55,513 bases of DNA, from assembly GCA_902705825.1 (NCBI GenBank), contig CACSIL010000050.1, positions 302,607-358,119 of the forward strand. Direction: 5' to 3'. The translations under genes were made by a program, and so were the position numbers. Shown here piece by piece: positions 11,777 to 20,269 of this stretch (positions are counted from its first letter, which is position 1; every line of letters begins with the position of its first letter). The notes under the pieces were generated by a model. The model was given only the letters and a program-made list of their open reading frames with translations. It ran no database searches and was not told the origin of the DNA. Source of the stretch: Halioglobus japonicus. GTDB taxonomy: Bacteria > Pseudomonadota > Gammaproteobacteria > Pseudomonadales > Halieaceae.

Positions 11777-12655
11777 GTGCGCGTACTTATATTGGGATCT
11801 GATACGCCTTTGGGCATGGCGCTGTTGCAGCGTCAGGCGCTACAGGGGCGTCATGAGCTAGTACCGATGAGTCGGTCGGCCTGTCGCTGGAAAAGCGAGC
11901 GACAGGCAAAAAAAGGTGTCACGCGAGCCAAGTGCGATATCGTTGTGGATGCGCGAATAGAAGCCGCTGGCGATGGTGGTATCCAGATACAGGAGTTGGA
12001 TATTCAGCGCTGTCGCTGGGTAGCCAAAAGCTGCCAGCGAACGGCCACACCGTATTTTTATATCTCCAGCTCACGAGTGTTCTCCGGCCAACTGGATCGC
12101 CCCTACACCGAACATGACCTGCCGGATAATGAGGAAAACGTGGGCGAATTACTGGCCCGCGCTGAACGTACTGTTGCCGAAGCCTGTGACGCTCATATTA
12201 TCCTGCGCTTTGGCCCGATCTTCTCCGGCGAGGGAACTAACCTTATCACCCAGATGCTGGGCCCCCTGCGGGAGGGCGACAGCCTGATCCTGGACAATAA
12301 TCTGCGCGGCTCGCCGGTAGCCGCCGATGACGGCGCGCGGGTCATACTGGCTCTGCTGGACCAGTTGGGTACCGGGTTGCAGCCCTGGGGTATCTATAAT
12401 TACGGCAGCTCCGACACGGCGACGTACTATGAGTTTGCCGAAGCACTGTTGGCGGCTGCCTCGCAATTTTCGGAATTCAGCGCATCGGCGGTGCAGTTAG
12501 AGCGTGAGCCAGAAGGTTTACCGCCTTTGAGCCGGACGCTCGACTGCACCAAAATTCGCAATACCTTTGCTATCCGGCAGGTTCCGTGGCGCAGTGCGAT
12601 CGGTGATCTGGTGAAGCAATATTATTTACAGCAGGAGGAGGCCAGCGGTGGTTAG
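11777..12655 (+). CDS. RmlD-like NAD(P)-binding protein, probably non-catalytic
   Basis: A 292-residue protein of the extended short-chain dehydrogenase superfamily, closest in layout to dTDP-4-dehydrorhamnose reductase (RmlD). It starts at a GTG with MRVLILGSDTPLG, a Rossmann strand with a degenerate glycine motif. The segment YISSSRVFSGQLDRPYTEHD (residues 94-113) corresponds to the RmlD serine/tyrosine region. Where RmlD has the catalytic YGxxK, this protein reads NVGELLAR, so both Tyr and Lys appear lost. It overlaps moaB by 8 bp, forming one transcription unit with moaB and moeA. Its function is unknown; a structural or regulatory role is possible. Confidence 0.7.
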   Translation: MRVLILGSDTPLGMALLQRQALQGRHELVPMSRSACRWKSERQAKKGVTRAKCDIVVDARIEAAGDGGIQIQELDIQRCRWVAKSCQRTATPYFYISSSRVFSGQLDRPYTEHDLPDNEENVGELLARAERTVAEACDAHIILRFGPIFSGEGTNLITQMLGPLREGDSLILDNNLRGSPVAADDGARVILALLDQLGTGLQPWGIYNYGSSDTATYYEFAEALLAAASQFSEFSASAVQLEREPEGLPPLSRTLDCTKIRNTFAIRQVPWRSAIGDLVKQYYLQQEEASGG

Positions 12656-13178
12656 TGCAGTTGAAGTGGGTGCAGAGCACTTATCTATAGCCGTGTTAAC
12701 GGTGTCCGATACCCGCACGGGTGAAAATGATACATCCGGTGACTATCTGGCGCAGGCGCTGGAGGAAGAGGGGCATCGCACCGTTGCCAGGGCGATAGTG
12801 CGCGACGATATTTACCAGATACGGGCCACGTTGTCGGCGTGGATAGCCGATGCGAGAATCAATGCGGTACTCGTCACTGGCGGCACCGGTTTTTCCGGCC
12901 GTGATTCCACCCCGGAAGCGGTTCTACCTTTGTTTGATAAGGCGGTTGATGGCTTCGGTGAAGTGTTTCGCGCACTTTCATTTACCGAGATAGGGTCTTC
13001 CACCATTCAATCGCGTGCCGTGGCCGGCTTTGCAAATGATACGGTCATATTTTGTATGCCGGGCTCCACGGGAGCCTGTAAAACAGCCTGGAATGGCATC
13101 ATCCGTGAGCAGTTGGACAGCCGCCACCGGCCTTGTAATTTTGTCGGTGTGCTGGGGGTGAGGGACGCGCAGAAGTGA
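12648..13178 (+). CDS. moaB: Molybdenum cofactor biosynthesis protein B
   Basis: MoaB-family proteins adenylylate molybdopterin or support that step before molybdate insertion. The 176-residue product shows the MoCF-binding fold: AVLTVSDTRTGENDTSGDYL (about residues 16-35), VLVTGGTGFSGRDSTPEAV (about 74-92), and the late PGSTGACKTAW. It starts at a GTG inside the end of the previous gene with AGGAGG about 10 bp upstream, and overlaps moeA by 4 bp (GTGA). MogA is a related alternative, but the length and ending fit MoaB. Confidence 0.92.
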   Translation: MVSAVEVGAEHLSIAVLTVSDTRTGENDTSGDYLAQALEEEGHRTVARAIVRDDIYQIRATLSAWIADARINAVLVTGGTGFSGRDSTPEAVLPLFDKAVDGFGEVFRALSFTEIGSSTIQSRAVAGFANDTVIFCMPGSTGACKTAWNGIIREQLDSRHRPCNFVGVLGVRDAQK

Positions 13179-14380
13179 GTTCTTTACTGCCGCTTGCAGA
13201 GGCTTTAGCGCGGGTACTTGCGCTGGTTTGCCCAGTGTCCGAAACCATTGACGTACCGTTGCTGGATGCTCTGGGGCGGGTGCTGGCCAAAGACGTGGTA
13301 TCGAGCCTGGATGTCCCCCCGTTGGATAATAGCGCGATGGACGGCTACGCGCTGCGAGCCTGTGAGTCCGGTCAGCCTCTGCCTGTGAGCCAGCGTATCC
13401 CGGCTGGCGCGTTGGGTGAGGCACTGGCGCAAGGTACAGCGGCACGCATCTTTACCGGTGCACCGGTTCCCGAGGGCGCTGACGCAGTGGTGATGCAGGA
13501 GAACTGTACAGAGTCTTGCGGGAAAGTGACTGTGTCCGGTGCTGTCGATGTCGGGCAGAACATTCGCCCGCGCGGCCAGGATATAGCGGCCGGTGAAACC
13601 GTTCTGTCTCGCGGGCGAGTGCTGCGTCCCCAGGACATGGGGTTACTGGCGTCCGTTGGTCTCAGCAGTGTGAGCGTCTATCGTCCGCTGCGTGTGGCGG
13701 TGCTTTCTACCGGCGATGAGTTAGTTGAGCCCGGTAGCGGTGAACCCTCAAAGGGTGCGATCTACAACTCAAACCGCTACACGCTGGCCGGCTTGTTGCG
13801 TGCGCTCAATCTGGAGTTTGTTGATTGCGGTATTGTTGCCGATACTCCTGAGGCTACGGCAGAAGCCTTGCTGGATGCCGCAGCGCGTGCCGACTGCGTC
13901 ATTACTACCGGTGGTGTTTCTGTGGGTGAGGAGGATCACGTCAGGAATCAGGTGGAGCGGCTGGGTCGGCTGGATTTATGGAAGCTCGCTATTAAACCGG
14001 GCAAGCCACTGGCATTTGGCAGCATTGGCGATACGCCCTTTATTGGGCTGCCTGGCAATCCTACGTCTGTTTTCGTCACCTTCTGTCTGGTCGCCCGGCC
14101 CTTCCTGTTAAAGCTTCAGGGGGTTGCCGAATCAGAGCCACTGCGGTTGCAGGCGCGTGCAGATTTTTCTGTGTCCCGCCCTGGTACACGGCAGGACTAT
14201 TTGCGGGTGACACTGGAAAACACAGCGCAGGGTTTGCTGGCATCGAGATACACCAACCAAAGTTCTGGTGTGCTGAGCTCGGTAAGTCACAGCAATGCGC
14301 TGGCTATCATTCCAATAGGTGCCACGCTGGAGCGCGGTGATACTGTCGAGGTTATGCTGCTGGACCTGACCGTACGCTGA
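13175..14380 (+). CDS. moeA: Molybdopterin molybdenumtransferase
   Basis: MoeA inserts molybdate into adenylylated molybdopterin to give active Moco. The 401-residue product (E. coli 411) has the MoeA N-terminal signature DVPPLDNSAMDGYAL (about residues 46-60), the domain-III motifs STGDEL, TTGGVSVGEEDHV (about 247-259), and GLPGNPTSVFVTF (about 293-305). It starts at a GTG that overlaps the moaB stop, implying translational coupling. No molybdoenzyme is encoded in this window. Confidence 0.95.
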   Translation: MSSLLPLAEALARVLALVCPVSETIDVPLLDALGRVLAKDVVSSLDVPPLDNSAMDGYALRACESGQPLPVSQRIPAGALGEALAQGTAARIFTGAPVPEGADAVVMQENCTESCGKVTVSGAVDVGQNIRPRGQDIAAGETVLSRGRVLRPQDMGLLASVGLSSVSVYRPLRVAVLSTGDELVEPGSGEPSKGAIYNSNRYTLAGLLRALNLEFVDCGIVADTPEATAEALLDAAARADCVITTGGVSVGEEDHVRNQVERLGRLDLWKLAIKPGKPLAFGSIGDTPFIGLPGNPTSVFVTFCLVARPFLLKLQGVAESEPLRLQARADFSVSRPGTRQDYLRVTLENTAQGLLASRYTNQSSGVLSSVSHSNALAIIPIGATLERGDTVEVMLLDLTVR

Positions 14381-14383
14381 GAT

Positions 14384-14409
14384 AGCGCCCGGCCGGTCCG
14401 CGCTGTTTT
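14384..14409 (+). terminator. Weak hairpin between moeA and fabB
   Basis: AGCGC (14384-14388) and GCGCT (14400-14404) can pair around an 11-base GC-rich loop, followed by GTTTT. The genes on either side converge here, so a terminator is expected; the stem is short, hence the low confidence. Confidence 0.35.
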
Positions 14410-15634
14410 AGTCGGTATATTTTTGAAAGATCAGTGATGCGTTAGTGCCGCCAAAGCCAAAGCTGTTGGACATTACCCGCTGCAAATCGACATCGTCGTG
14501 ACGGACCATGGCAATAGGCAAGCCGGCGGCCTCCGGGTCCAGTTCTTCAATATTCGCCGAAGCAGCAATAAAGCCCCGCTGTTGCATCAACAGGGAGTAA
14601 ATCGCTTCCTGCACACCTGCGGCGCCCAGCGAATGTCCGGATAGTGATTTAGTCGAACCTATCACCGGAATATCCGTTTGTCCGTCGTAAACCGCTCGAA
14701 TGGCCTTCAACTCCTGAATGTCTCCCGCGGGTGTACTGGTGCCATGCGCGTTGATGTAATTCACCGGGCCGTCGACAGTACTCAGTGCCTGTTGCATACA
14801 ACGCACAGCGCCTTCACCCGAGGGTGCGACCATATCGTAGCCGTCAGAAGTGGCACCGTAGCCCACCAATTCGGCGTATATTTTTGCGCCGCGTGCCTTG
14901 GCGTGTTCCAGTTCCTCAACCACCAGCATGCCGCCACCGCCGGCTATAACAAACCCGTCGCGGTTGGCATCATAGGCACGGGAAGCGTGCGTTGGAGAGT
15001 CGTTATACTTGGTGGAGAGCGCGCCCATAGCGTCAAACAGGCAGCTGAGAGTCCAATGCAGTTCTTCGCCGCCGCCGGCAAATACCAGATCCTGCTTGCC
15101 GAGTTGAATCTGCTCCATCGCGTTGCCGATACAGTGTGCGCTGGTGGAGCAGGCAGAGGAGATAGAGTAATTCACCCCTTTGATCTTAAACGGGGTGGCG
15201 AGACACGCCGATACTGTGCTGCCCATGGTTTGGGTGACCCGGTAAGGGCCTACACGACGCAGGCCGCGGCTGCGCAATATGTCGGATGCCTCTGTCTGGT
15301 TCGAAGAAGAGGCGCCACCAGAGCCGGCTATTATCCCTGTGCGCACGTTGGAGACCATCTCTGGCGTGAGCCCGGCATCATCAATCGCCTGCTGCATCGA
15401 GATGAAGGCATAGGCCGCTGCATCGCCCATAAAGCGCAGCTGCTTGCGATCTATCTGCGCAGCGATATCTATCTCCGGTGCGCCGGAGATGTGCGATCGC
15501 ATGCCGATATCAATCTGTTCCTGGCTTCGACTGATGCCAGAGCGGCCTTGAAAAAGGGATTCAGCGACGCTGTTCGCGTCGTTACCCAGGCAGGAGACAA
15601 TCCCCAGCCCTGTGATGACTACTCTTTTACCCAT
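14408..15634 (-). CDS. fabB: Beta-ketoacyl-ACP synthase I
   Basis: FabB elongates acyl chains on ACP and is required for elongating the cis-unsaturated intermediate made by FabA. The 408-residue product (E. coli 406) has the thiolase-fold catalytic triad: the nucleophile Cys in [13 protein letters not shown], His in [11 protein letters not shown], and His in SGHSLGAAG. The C-terminal glycine loop [13 protein letters not shown] is intact. It lies 4 bp downstream of fabA on the same strand, the fabA-fabB operon arrangement of pseudomonads. Confidence 0.96.
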   Translation of the reverse strand: MGKRVVITGLGIVSCLGNDANSVAESLFQGRSGISRSQEQIDIGMRSHISGAPEIDIAAQIDRKQLRFMGDAAAYAFISMQQAIDDAGLTPEMVSNVRTGIIAGSGGASSSNQTEASDILRSRGLRRVGPYRVTQTMGSTVSACLATPFKIKGVNYSISSACSTSAHCIGNAMEQIQLGKQDLVFAGGGEELHWTLSCLFDAMGALSTKYNDSPTHASRAYDANRDGFVIAGGGGMLVVEELEHAKARGAKIYAELVGYGATSDGYDMVAPSGEGAVRCMQQALSTVDGPVNYINAHGTSTPAGDIQELKAIRAVYDGQTDIPVIGSTKSLSGHSLGAAGVQEAIYSLLMQQRGFIAASANIEELDPEAAGLPIAMVRHDDVDLQRVMSNSFGFGGTNASLIFQKYTD

Positions 15635-15638
15635 AGGG

Positions 15639-16154
15639 CTAGAAAGACTCCGTTGATTTAAAAAGGCCGACTCTCAAATCTTTTGCGGTATAAATTTCGG
15701 TGCCATCCACCGAAAGACCGCCATCGGCTATTCCCATAATCAGCTTGCGTTCAATCACGCGCCTGATATTGATGTTATAGACAATCTTGGTTGCTGTCGG
15801 CAGTATCTGGCCGCTGAATTTTACCTCACCACAGCCCAGTGCACGACCGCGCCCGGGGTTGCCGCGCCACCCGAGGAAAAACCCTACGAGCTGCCACATG
15901 GCATCCAGTCCGAGACACCCAGGCATGACCGGGTCACCGGGAAAGTGGCACTGAAAAAACCACAGGTCCGGGTTGATATCCAGTTCCGCGACGATTTCGC
16001 CCTTGCCGTAGCCTCCACCCTCAGAGCTGATATGTGCGATGCGATCGATCATCAGCATGCCGTCTGTTGGTAGCTGGGCATTGCCAGGCCCGAAGAGCTC
16101 GCCATTACCACATGCGATTAGTTCGTCTCTGGAGTAGTTGGATTTACCGATCAT
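15639..16154 (-). CDS. fabA: 3-hydroxydecanoyl-ACP dehydratase/isomerase
   Basis: FabA dehydrates 3-hydroxydecanoyl-ACP and isomerises the product to cis-3-decenoyl-ACP, the branch point for unsaturated fatty acids. The 171-residue product (E. coli 172) shows the hot-dog fold centre [25 protein letters not shown], carrying the catalytic His and Asp. The frame is open 28 codons further upstream, but [22 protein letters not shown] aligns with known FabA N-termini. Isomerase function is inferred from this FabA-specific sequence and from the fabB partner. Confidence 0.96.
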   Translation of the reverse strand: MIGKSNYSRDELIACGNGELFGPGNAQLPTDGMLMIDRIAHISSEGGGYGKGEIVAELDINPDLWFFQCHFPGDPVMPGCLGLDAMWQLVGFFLGWRGNPGRGRALGCGEVKFSGQILPTATKIVYNINIRRVIERKLIMGIADGGLSVDGTEIYTAKDLRVGLFKSTESF

Positions 16155-16290
16155 AGAGGTTCCAGTGTGGATTGGATTCGGGCGCTGCTTGAGCCGCGCA
16201 GTGTGCGGCGAGATTAGCTGAATTCTCGCCCTGAACATGGGGGAAGTTGATGATGGGCTTCATTTTAATACCTGTGATACACAAGTCCAG

Positions 16291-16302
16291 TGGTTTGAAC
16301 CA
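16291..16302. promoter_or_regulatory. Candidate fabA operator/promoter palindrome
   Basis: TGGTTTGAACCA is a perfect 12-bp palindrome about 140 bp upstream of fabA. On the minus strand its TTGGTT could be a -35, followed after 18 bp by TATCAC. It is reminiscent of TetR-family fatty-acid regulators of fabAB, but I cannot assign a regulator. Confidence 0.3.
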
Positions 16303-16540
16303 AATTACATGTCGGGTATACCTGGATGATGTGTTGGCATATGTCTGTCATCACGCTGTCATCGCCGATGAGTATAGCTAACTCCCGGTGTGTGAAGCTC
16401 CGGTTTTTCGGCCTGTTGTGTCCGATTTATATGGATGCGCCATTTCAGTGCGAACAGTGCGCCGCCTCACGTTTTGGGGCGATAGAAAAGGGCTTTTACT
16501 GGCCAAGATTACCACCTTCCGATACCATGCCAAGACTGTA

Positions 16541-16563
16541 TGCACCCACGATCAATGGGTGCA
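16541..16563 (+). repeat. Hairpin in the manC leader
   Basis: TGCACCCA (16541-16548) and TGGGTGCA (16556-16563) are perfect 8-bp arms with a 7-base loop, 48 bp ahead of the manC ATG. No T-tract follows. It could be an operator or an mRNA 5' stabiliser. Confidence 0.4.
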
Positions 16564-16611
16564 GGATACTAACAACAAAGCAAGCAATTAGGGCGAGCTC
16601 AAGGGGTTCAG

Positions 16612-18021
16612 ATGTTAACACCAGTACTTCTATCCGGAGGCGTCGGCAGCAGACTGTGGCCCGTTTCCCGGGAGACACACCCTAAACAGTTTTTACCTCT
16701 GGTCGGCGAAATCACCATGTTGCAGGAAACGCTGCGACGTACTGTAGGTCTTGAGGCGGCACCGCCGCTGGTGGTGTGTAACGAAGAACACCGCTTTATG
16801 GTAGCAGAGCAGCTGCGACAATTGGATGTGCAGTCGGGCGCGTTGATTCTCGAGCCGCAAGGTCGCAATACCGCACCGGCGGTAGCGCTGGCCGCACTGC
16901 ACGCTGTCAGTACCGATCCGGAAGCGGTTTTACTGGTGCTGCCCGCCGATCACCTGATCAAAGATGTCGATGCCTTTGTGGCGTCGGTAGGTAAGGCTCT
17001 ACCAATGGCTGCGCAGGGACGTTTGATGACATTCGGCGTCGTGCCAACCGCTCCCGAGACCGGGTACGGCTATATCAAGTGCGGTTCAGAACTTGAGGAT
17101 GATCTGTTTGAGCTCGAGCGTTTTGTGGAAAAGCCGGACGCCTCTACTGCGCAGGAATACCTGGATAGCGGTGGCTATCTTTGGAACAGCGGCATGTTCC
17201 TGTTGCGAGCACAGAGCTTTTTGGACGAATTGAAGACGCTGGCTCCCGAGATACTCAGTTGTTGCCAGCAGGCGATGGCTGACTCCACTATCGATACGTC
17301 CTTCGTTCGCCCCGATGCCGAGGCATTCATCCGTTGCCCGAGTGACAGTATCGACTACGCCGTGATGGAGAAAACAAGCGCCGGTGGTGTGGTTTCACTG
17401 GATTGCGGCTGGAGCGACGTCGGCGCGTGGTCGGCGCTGTGGGAGGTTGCTGAGCGCGACGCCGAGGGCAATGTGTTTCGCGGTGATGTCATCGCGGATA
17501 ATTGCAGCGGTAGCTATTTTCGCAGCGATTCACGCCTGATAGCTGCAATCGGTGTGAATGATCTTGTGGTGGTAGAAACCACCGATGCAATACTTGTCGC
17601 CGATCGTGATAAAGTTCAGGATGTAAAACGTATCGTGAACCTGCTGAAGACGCAAAAGCGTACAGAGGCTTCGCTGCACCGGCGTGTAGACCGGCCGTGG
17701 GGCTCCTACGAATCGCTGGTTTCCTCTGATCGATTCCAGGTGAAGCGCATTGTTGTCGGTCCGGGGCAGCGGCTGTCGCTACAGATGCACCACCACCGCG
17801 CGGAGCACTGGATTGTTGTCAAAGGCACTGCTGAGGTGACATGTGAGGACAAGGTGTTCATGCTGGCAGAGGATGAATCAACCTACATACCGCTGGGCCA
17901 TAAACACCGGCTGGCAAACCCGGGACATATCCCGCTGGAAATTATCGAAGTGCAGTCTGGTGCCTATTTAGGCGAAGATGACATTGTGCGCTTTGAGGAT
18001 GTCTACGGTCGGGACAAATGA
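16612..18021 (+). CDS. manC: Mannose-1-phosphate guanylyltransferase / mannose-6-phosphate isomerase
   Basis: A bifunctional type II enzyme making GDP-mannose: the N-terminal half transfers GMP to mannose-1-phosphate and the C-terminal cupin interconverts fructose-6- and mannose-6-phosphate. The 469-residue product starts with the nucleotidyltransferase motif LLSGGVGSRLWPVSR, has HPKQFLPL, and the second motif FVEKPD near residue 173. The cupin carries QMHHHRAEHWIVVKG near residue 390. It opens a unit with galU and manB for exopolysaccharide or LPS sugar precursors. algA/xanB are names for the same enzyme type. Confidence 0.95.
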   Translation: MLTPVLLSGGVGSRLWPVSRETHPKQFLPLVGEITMLQETLRRTVGLEAAPPLVVCNEEHRFMVAEQLRQLDVQSGALILEPQGRNTAPAVALAALHAVSTDPEAVLLVLPADHLIKDVDAFVASVGKALPMAAQGRLMTFGVVPTAPETGYGYIKCGSELEDDLFELERFVEKPDASTAQEYLDSGGYLWNSGMFLLRAQSFLDELKTLAPEILSCCQQAMADSTIDTSFVRPDAEAFIRCPSDSIDYAVMEKTSAGGVVSLDCGWSDVGAWSALWEVAERDAEGNVFRGDVIADNCSGSYFRSDSRLIAAIGVNDLVVVETTDAILVADRDKVQDVKRIVNLLKTQKRTEASLHRRVDRPWGSYESLVSSDRFQVKRIVVGPGQRLSLQMHHHRAEHWIVVKGTAEVTCEDKVFMLAEDESTYIPLGHKHRLANPGHIPLEIIEVQSGAYLGEDDIVRFEDVYGRDK

Positions 18022-18049
18022 TGATATCGAGCTATGGAGAGTTACCCCT

Positions 18050-18877
18050 TTGATTAAAAAATGTCTATTCCCTGTCGCCGGTTATGGGACCCGGTTTCTG
18101 CCCGCCACCAAGAGTATGCCCAAGGAAATGTTACCCGTGGTCAACAAGCCACTGGTTCAGTACGGTGTGGAAGAGGCCATCGCCGCAGGTATGACTACTT
18201 GCGCGATGGTTACCGGTCGCGGTAAACGCGCTATCGCCGATCACTTCGATATCAGTTATGAACTGGAGCACCAGATTTCCGGCACTGGCAAGGAAGCGGC
18301 GCTAGCCAGTATTCGCAATGTGCTGGACCAGGGTGTCTTCACCACTGTGCGGCAGCGTGAAATGAAGGGGCTGGGTCACGCCATCCTCACTGGCGAGGCA
18401 CTCATCGGGAACGAACCGTTTGGTGTGCTTTTGTCGGATGATTTATGTGTAAACGACGGCCCGGGTGTTCTCGCCCAGATGGCTGAGCTGTATAAACAGT
18501 TTCGCTGTTCCATTGTCGCCATTCAGGAAGTTCCTGCAGATCAAACCCACAAATATGGGGTGATCGATGGGAAGAGCTTGAAAGACGGTATTTATAGCGT
18601 AGAGAAAATGGTCGAAAAGCCCCAGCCAGAGGACGCACCGTCCAATCTGGCGATTATCGGGCGTTATATTCTGACGCCGGATATTTTCGATATCATCCGC
18701 GAAACAGGCCCCGGTGCCAACGGTGAAATTCAGCTCACTGACGCCCTGCAAACACAGGCGGAGAAAGGGTGTGTTATAGCCTACAAATTCCAGGGACGAC
18801 GTTTCGATTGTGGTAGCGTGCCCGGCTTTGTTGAGGCGACGAATTTTGTTTACGAAAACTATTACCAGAAAAGTTGA
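18050..18877 (+). CDS. galU: UTP-glucose-1-phosphate uridylyltransferase
   Basis: GalU makes UDP-glucose from UTP and glucose-1-phosphate for LPS, glycans and osmoprotectants. The product of 275 residues starts [37 protein letters not shown] after the initiator. I chose the TTG at 18050 because it matches the family N-terminus (M-I-K-K-C/A) and has GGAGAG about 9 bp upstream; the frame itself is open back into manC. Other motifs include [21 protein letters not shown]. It sits 28 bp after manC. Confidence 0.94.
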   Translation: MIKKCLFPVAGYGTRFLPATKSMPKEMLPVVNKPLVQYGVEEAIAAGMTTCAMVTGRGKRAIADHFDISYELEHQISGTGKEAALASIRNVLDQGVFTTVRQREMKGLGHAILTGEALIGNEPFGVLLSDDLCVNDGPGVLAQMAELYKQFRCSIVAIQEVPADQTHKYGVIDGKSLKDGIYSVEKMVEKPQPEDAPSNLAIIGRYILTPDIFDIIRETGPGANGEIQLTDALQTQAEKGCVIAYKFQGRRFDCGSVPGFVEATNFVYENYYQKS

Positions 18878-18888
18878 GAGAATCCCGA

Positions 18889-20238
18889 GTGCAAGAAATC
18901 ACCTGTTTCAAAGCCTATGATGTGCGCGGCCGCGTACCCGACCAACTCAACGAAGATATTGCCAGACGTATCGGTCGGGCCTTCGCTGAGGTTGTTAAGC
19001 CCAAAAAAGTGGTTGTGGGGCACGACATACGGCTGACCAGCGAAGCGATCAAAGGAGCGCTGACCGAAGGCCTGCTGGAGCAGGGGGTGGATGTTTACGA
19101 TATTGGCCTGTGCGGCACGGAAGAAATATATTTCGCTACCTCCCACGCCAAAATGGATGGTGGTATTGCGGTGACCGCCAGTCATAACCCCAAGGACTAC
19201 AACGGCATGAAGTTCGTGCGCGAGGAGTCGCGACCGATATCCGGCGATACCGGGCTGTTTGATATCAAGGCACTGGCTGAGCGCAACGAATTCACTGCAG
19301 CGCAGCAGCCGGGAACACTGCATACGCTGGATACATCTGAAGCTTATGTGCAGCACCTGCTGTCCTATGTCGATACTGCAAGTTTGAAGCCGCTGAAAAT
19401 CGTGGTGGATGCCGGCAATGGTGGCGCTGGCCGGGTGGTGGATTTGTTGGAGCCACACCTGCCTTTTGAATTTATAAAACTGCACCATGAACCCGACGGG
19501 AATTTCCCCAATGGTGTGCCCAATCCACTGTTGCCGGAGAATCGAACTGCGGCAATAGAGGCAGTGCGCAAAAATGGCGCCGATCTGGGGCTGGGTTGGG
19601 ACGGCGATTTCGACCGATGTTTTTTCTTTGATGAACACGGTGAGTTTATCGAGGGGTATTACGTCGTTGGGCTGTTGGCAGAAGCGTTTCTGAAGAAAAG
19701 TGGCCCCGCCCGTATTGTGCATGACCCGCGGTTGACCTGGAACACTGTCGATATCGTCACATCGCAAGGCGGTGAGGCGGTGCAGAGTAAAACCGGGCAC
19801 GCGTTTATCAAAGAGCGTATGCGACTGGAAAACGCGGTCTATGGTGGCGAGATGAGCGCGCACCATTACTTCCGCGATTTTGCCTACTGCGACAGCGGCA
19901 TGATTCCCTGGTTGCTGGTCACCGGCCTCATCAGTGAAAGTGGCCGCGGGCTGTCAACACTGGTGTCTGAGCGGGTGGCGGCATTTCCCTGCAGCGGCGA
20001 GATAAATCGCACCATCGAAGACCCGGCGAGCGTACTGGCAAAAATAGAAGAAGCCTATACCGCACAGGCCGAATCGGTCGAGCGCGTGGACGGTTTGAGT
20101 ATGTCTATGGATGGCTGGCGTTTCAACTTGCGTATGTCCAACACGGAGCCGGTAGTGAGGCTCAATGTGGAAAGCCGTGGCGACCAGGCATTGATGGAAA
20201 GCAAAACAGCAGAACTGCTGGCGCTGATCGACGCCTGA
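18889..20238 (+). CDS. manB: Phosphomannomutase (CpsG/ManB type)
   Basis: Converts mannose-6-phosphate to mannose-1-phosphate, the substrate of ManC. The 449-residue product begins [31 protein letters not shown], very like enterobacterial CpsG. The phosphoserine loop is [14 protein letters not shown] (about residues 95-108), the metal loop DGDFDR (about 241-246) and the sugar-binding loop [10 protein letters not shown] (about 321-330) are intact. I start at the GTG at 18889 with GAGA upstream, 11 bp after galU. It resembles CpsG more than the bifunctional AlgC of pseudomonads. Confidence 0.93.
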   Translation: MQEITCFKAYDVRGRVPDQLNEDIARRIGRAFAEVVKPKKVVVGHDIRLTSEAIKGALTEGLLEQGVDVYDIGLCGTEEIYFATSHAKMDGGIAVTASHNPKDYNGMKFVREESRPISGDTGLFDIKALAERNEFTAAQQPGTLHTLDTSEAYVQHLLSYVDTASLKPLKIVVDAGNGGAGRVVDLLEPHLPFEFIKLHHEPDGNFPNGVPNPLLPENRTAAIEAVRKNGADLGLGWDGDFDRCFFFDEHGEFIEGYYVVGLLAEAFLKKSGPARIVHDPRLTWNTVDIVTSQGGEAVQSKTGHAFIKERMRLENAVYGGEMSAHHYFRDFAYCDSGMIPWLLVTGLISESGRGLSTLVSERVAAFPCSGEINRTIEDPASVLAKIEEAYTAQAESVERVDGLSMSMDGWRFNLRMSNTEPVVRLNVESRGDQALMESKTAELLALIDA

Positions 20239-20247
20239 TCGCGCTGG

Positions 20248-20269
20248 AGTGCGCGCTTGGGCGTGCGCT
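20248..20269. terminator. Hairpin between convergent manB and pgi
   Basis: AGTGCGCGC (20248-20256) can pair with GCGTGCGCT (20261-20269) around TTGG, nine pairs including two G-U wobbles. There is no T-tract in either direction, so a terminator role is only suggested by its place between converging genes. Confidence 0.3.

Larger units (their letters stand above)
16155..16611. other. Divergent intergenic region between fabA and manC
   Basis: No convincing gene lies in these 457 bases. They hold the fabA leader, a 12-bp palindrome at 16291-16302, and an 8-bp hairpin at 16541-16563 ahead of manC. Short open frames present here have no family resemblance or start signals. Confidence 0.6.

Noticed and set aside
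14678..15661. A 327-codon open frame opposite fabB
   Set aside because: No recognisable domain and an unusual amino-acid mix rich in Arg, Cys and His. It is a shadow of fabB.
16326..16685. A 119-codon open frame between fabA and manC
   Set aside because: It overlaps the manC start in another frame and has no homologous features or start signal.
18862..19866. A 334-codon open frame opposite manB
   Set aside because: It lies entirely over the highly conserved phosphomannomutase gene and shows no motif.
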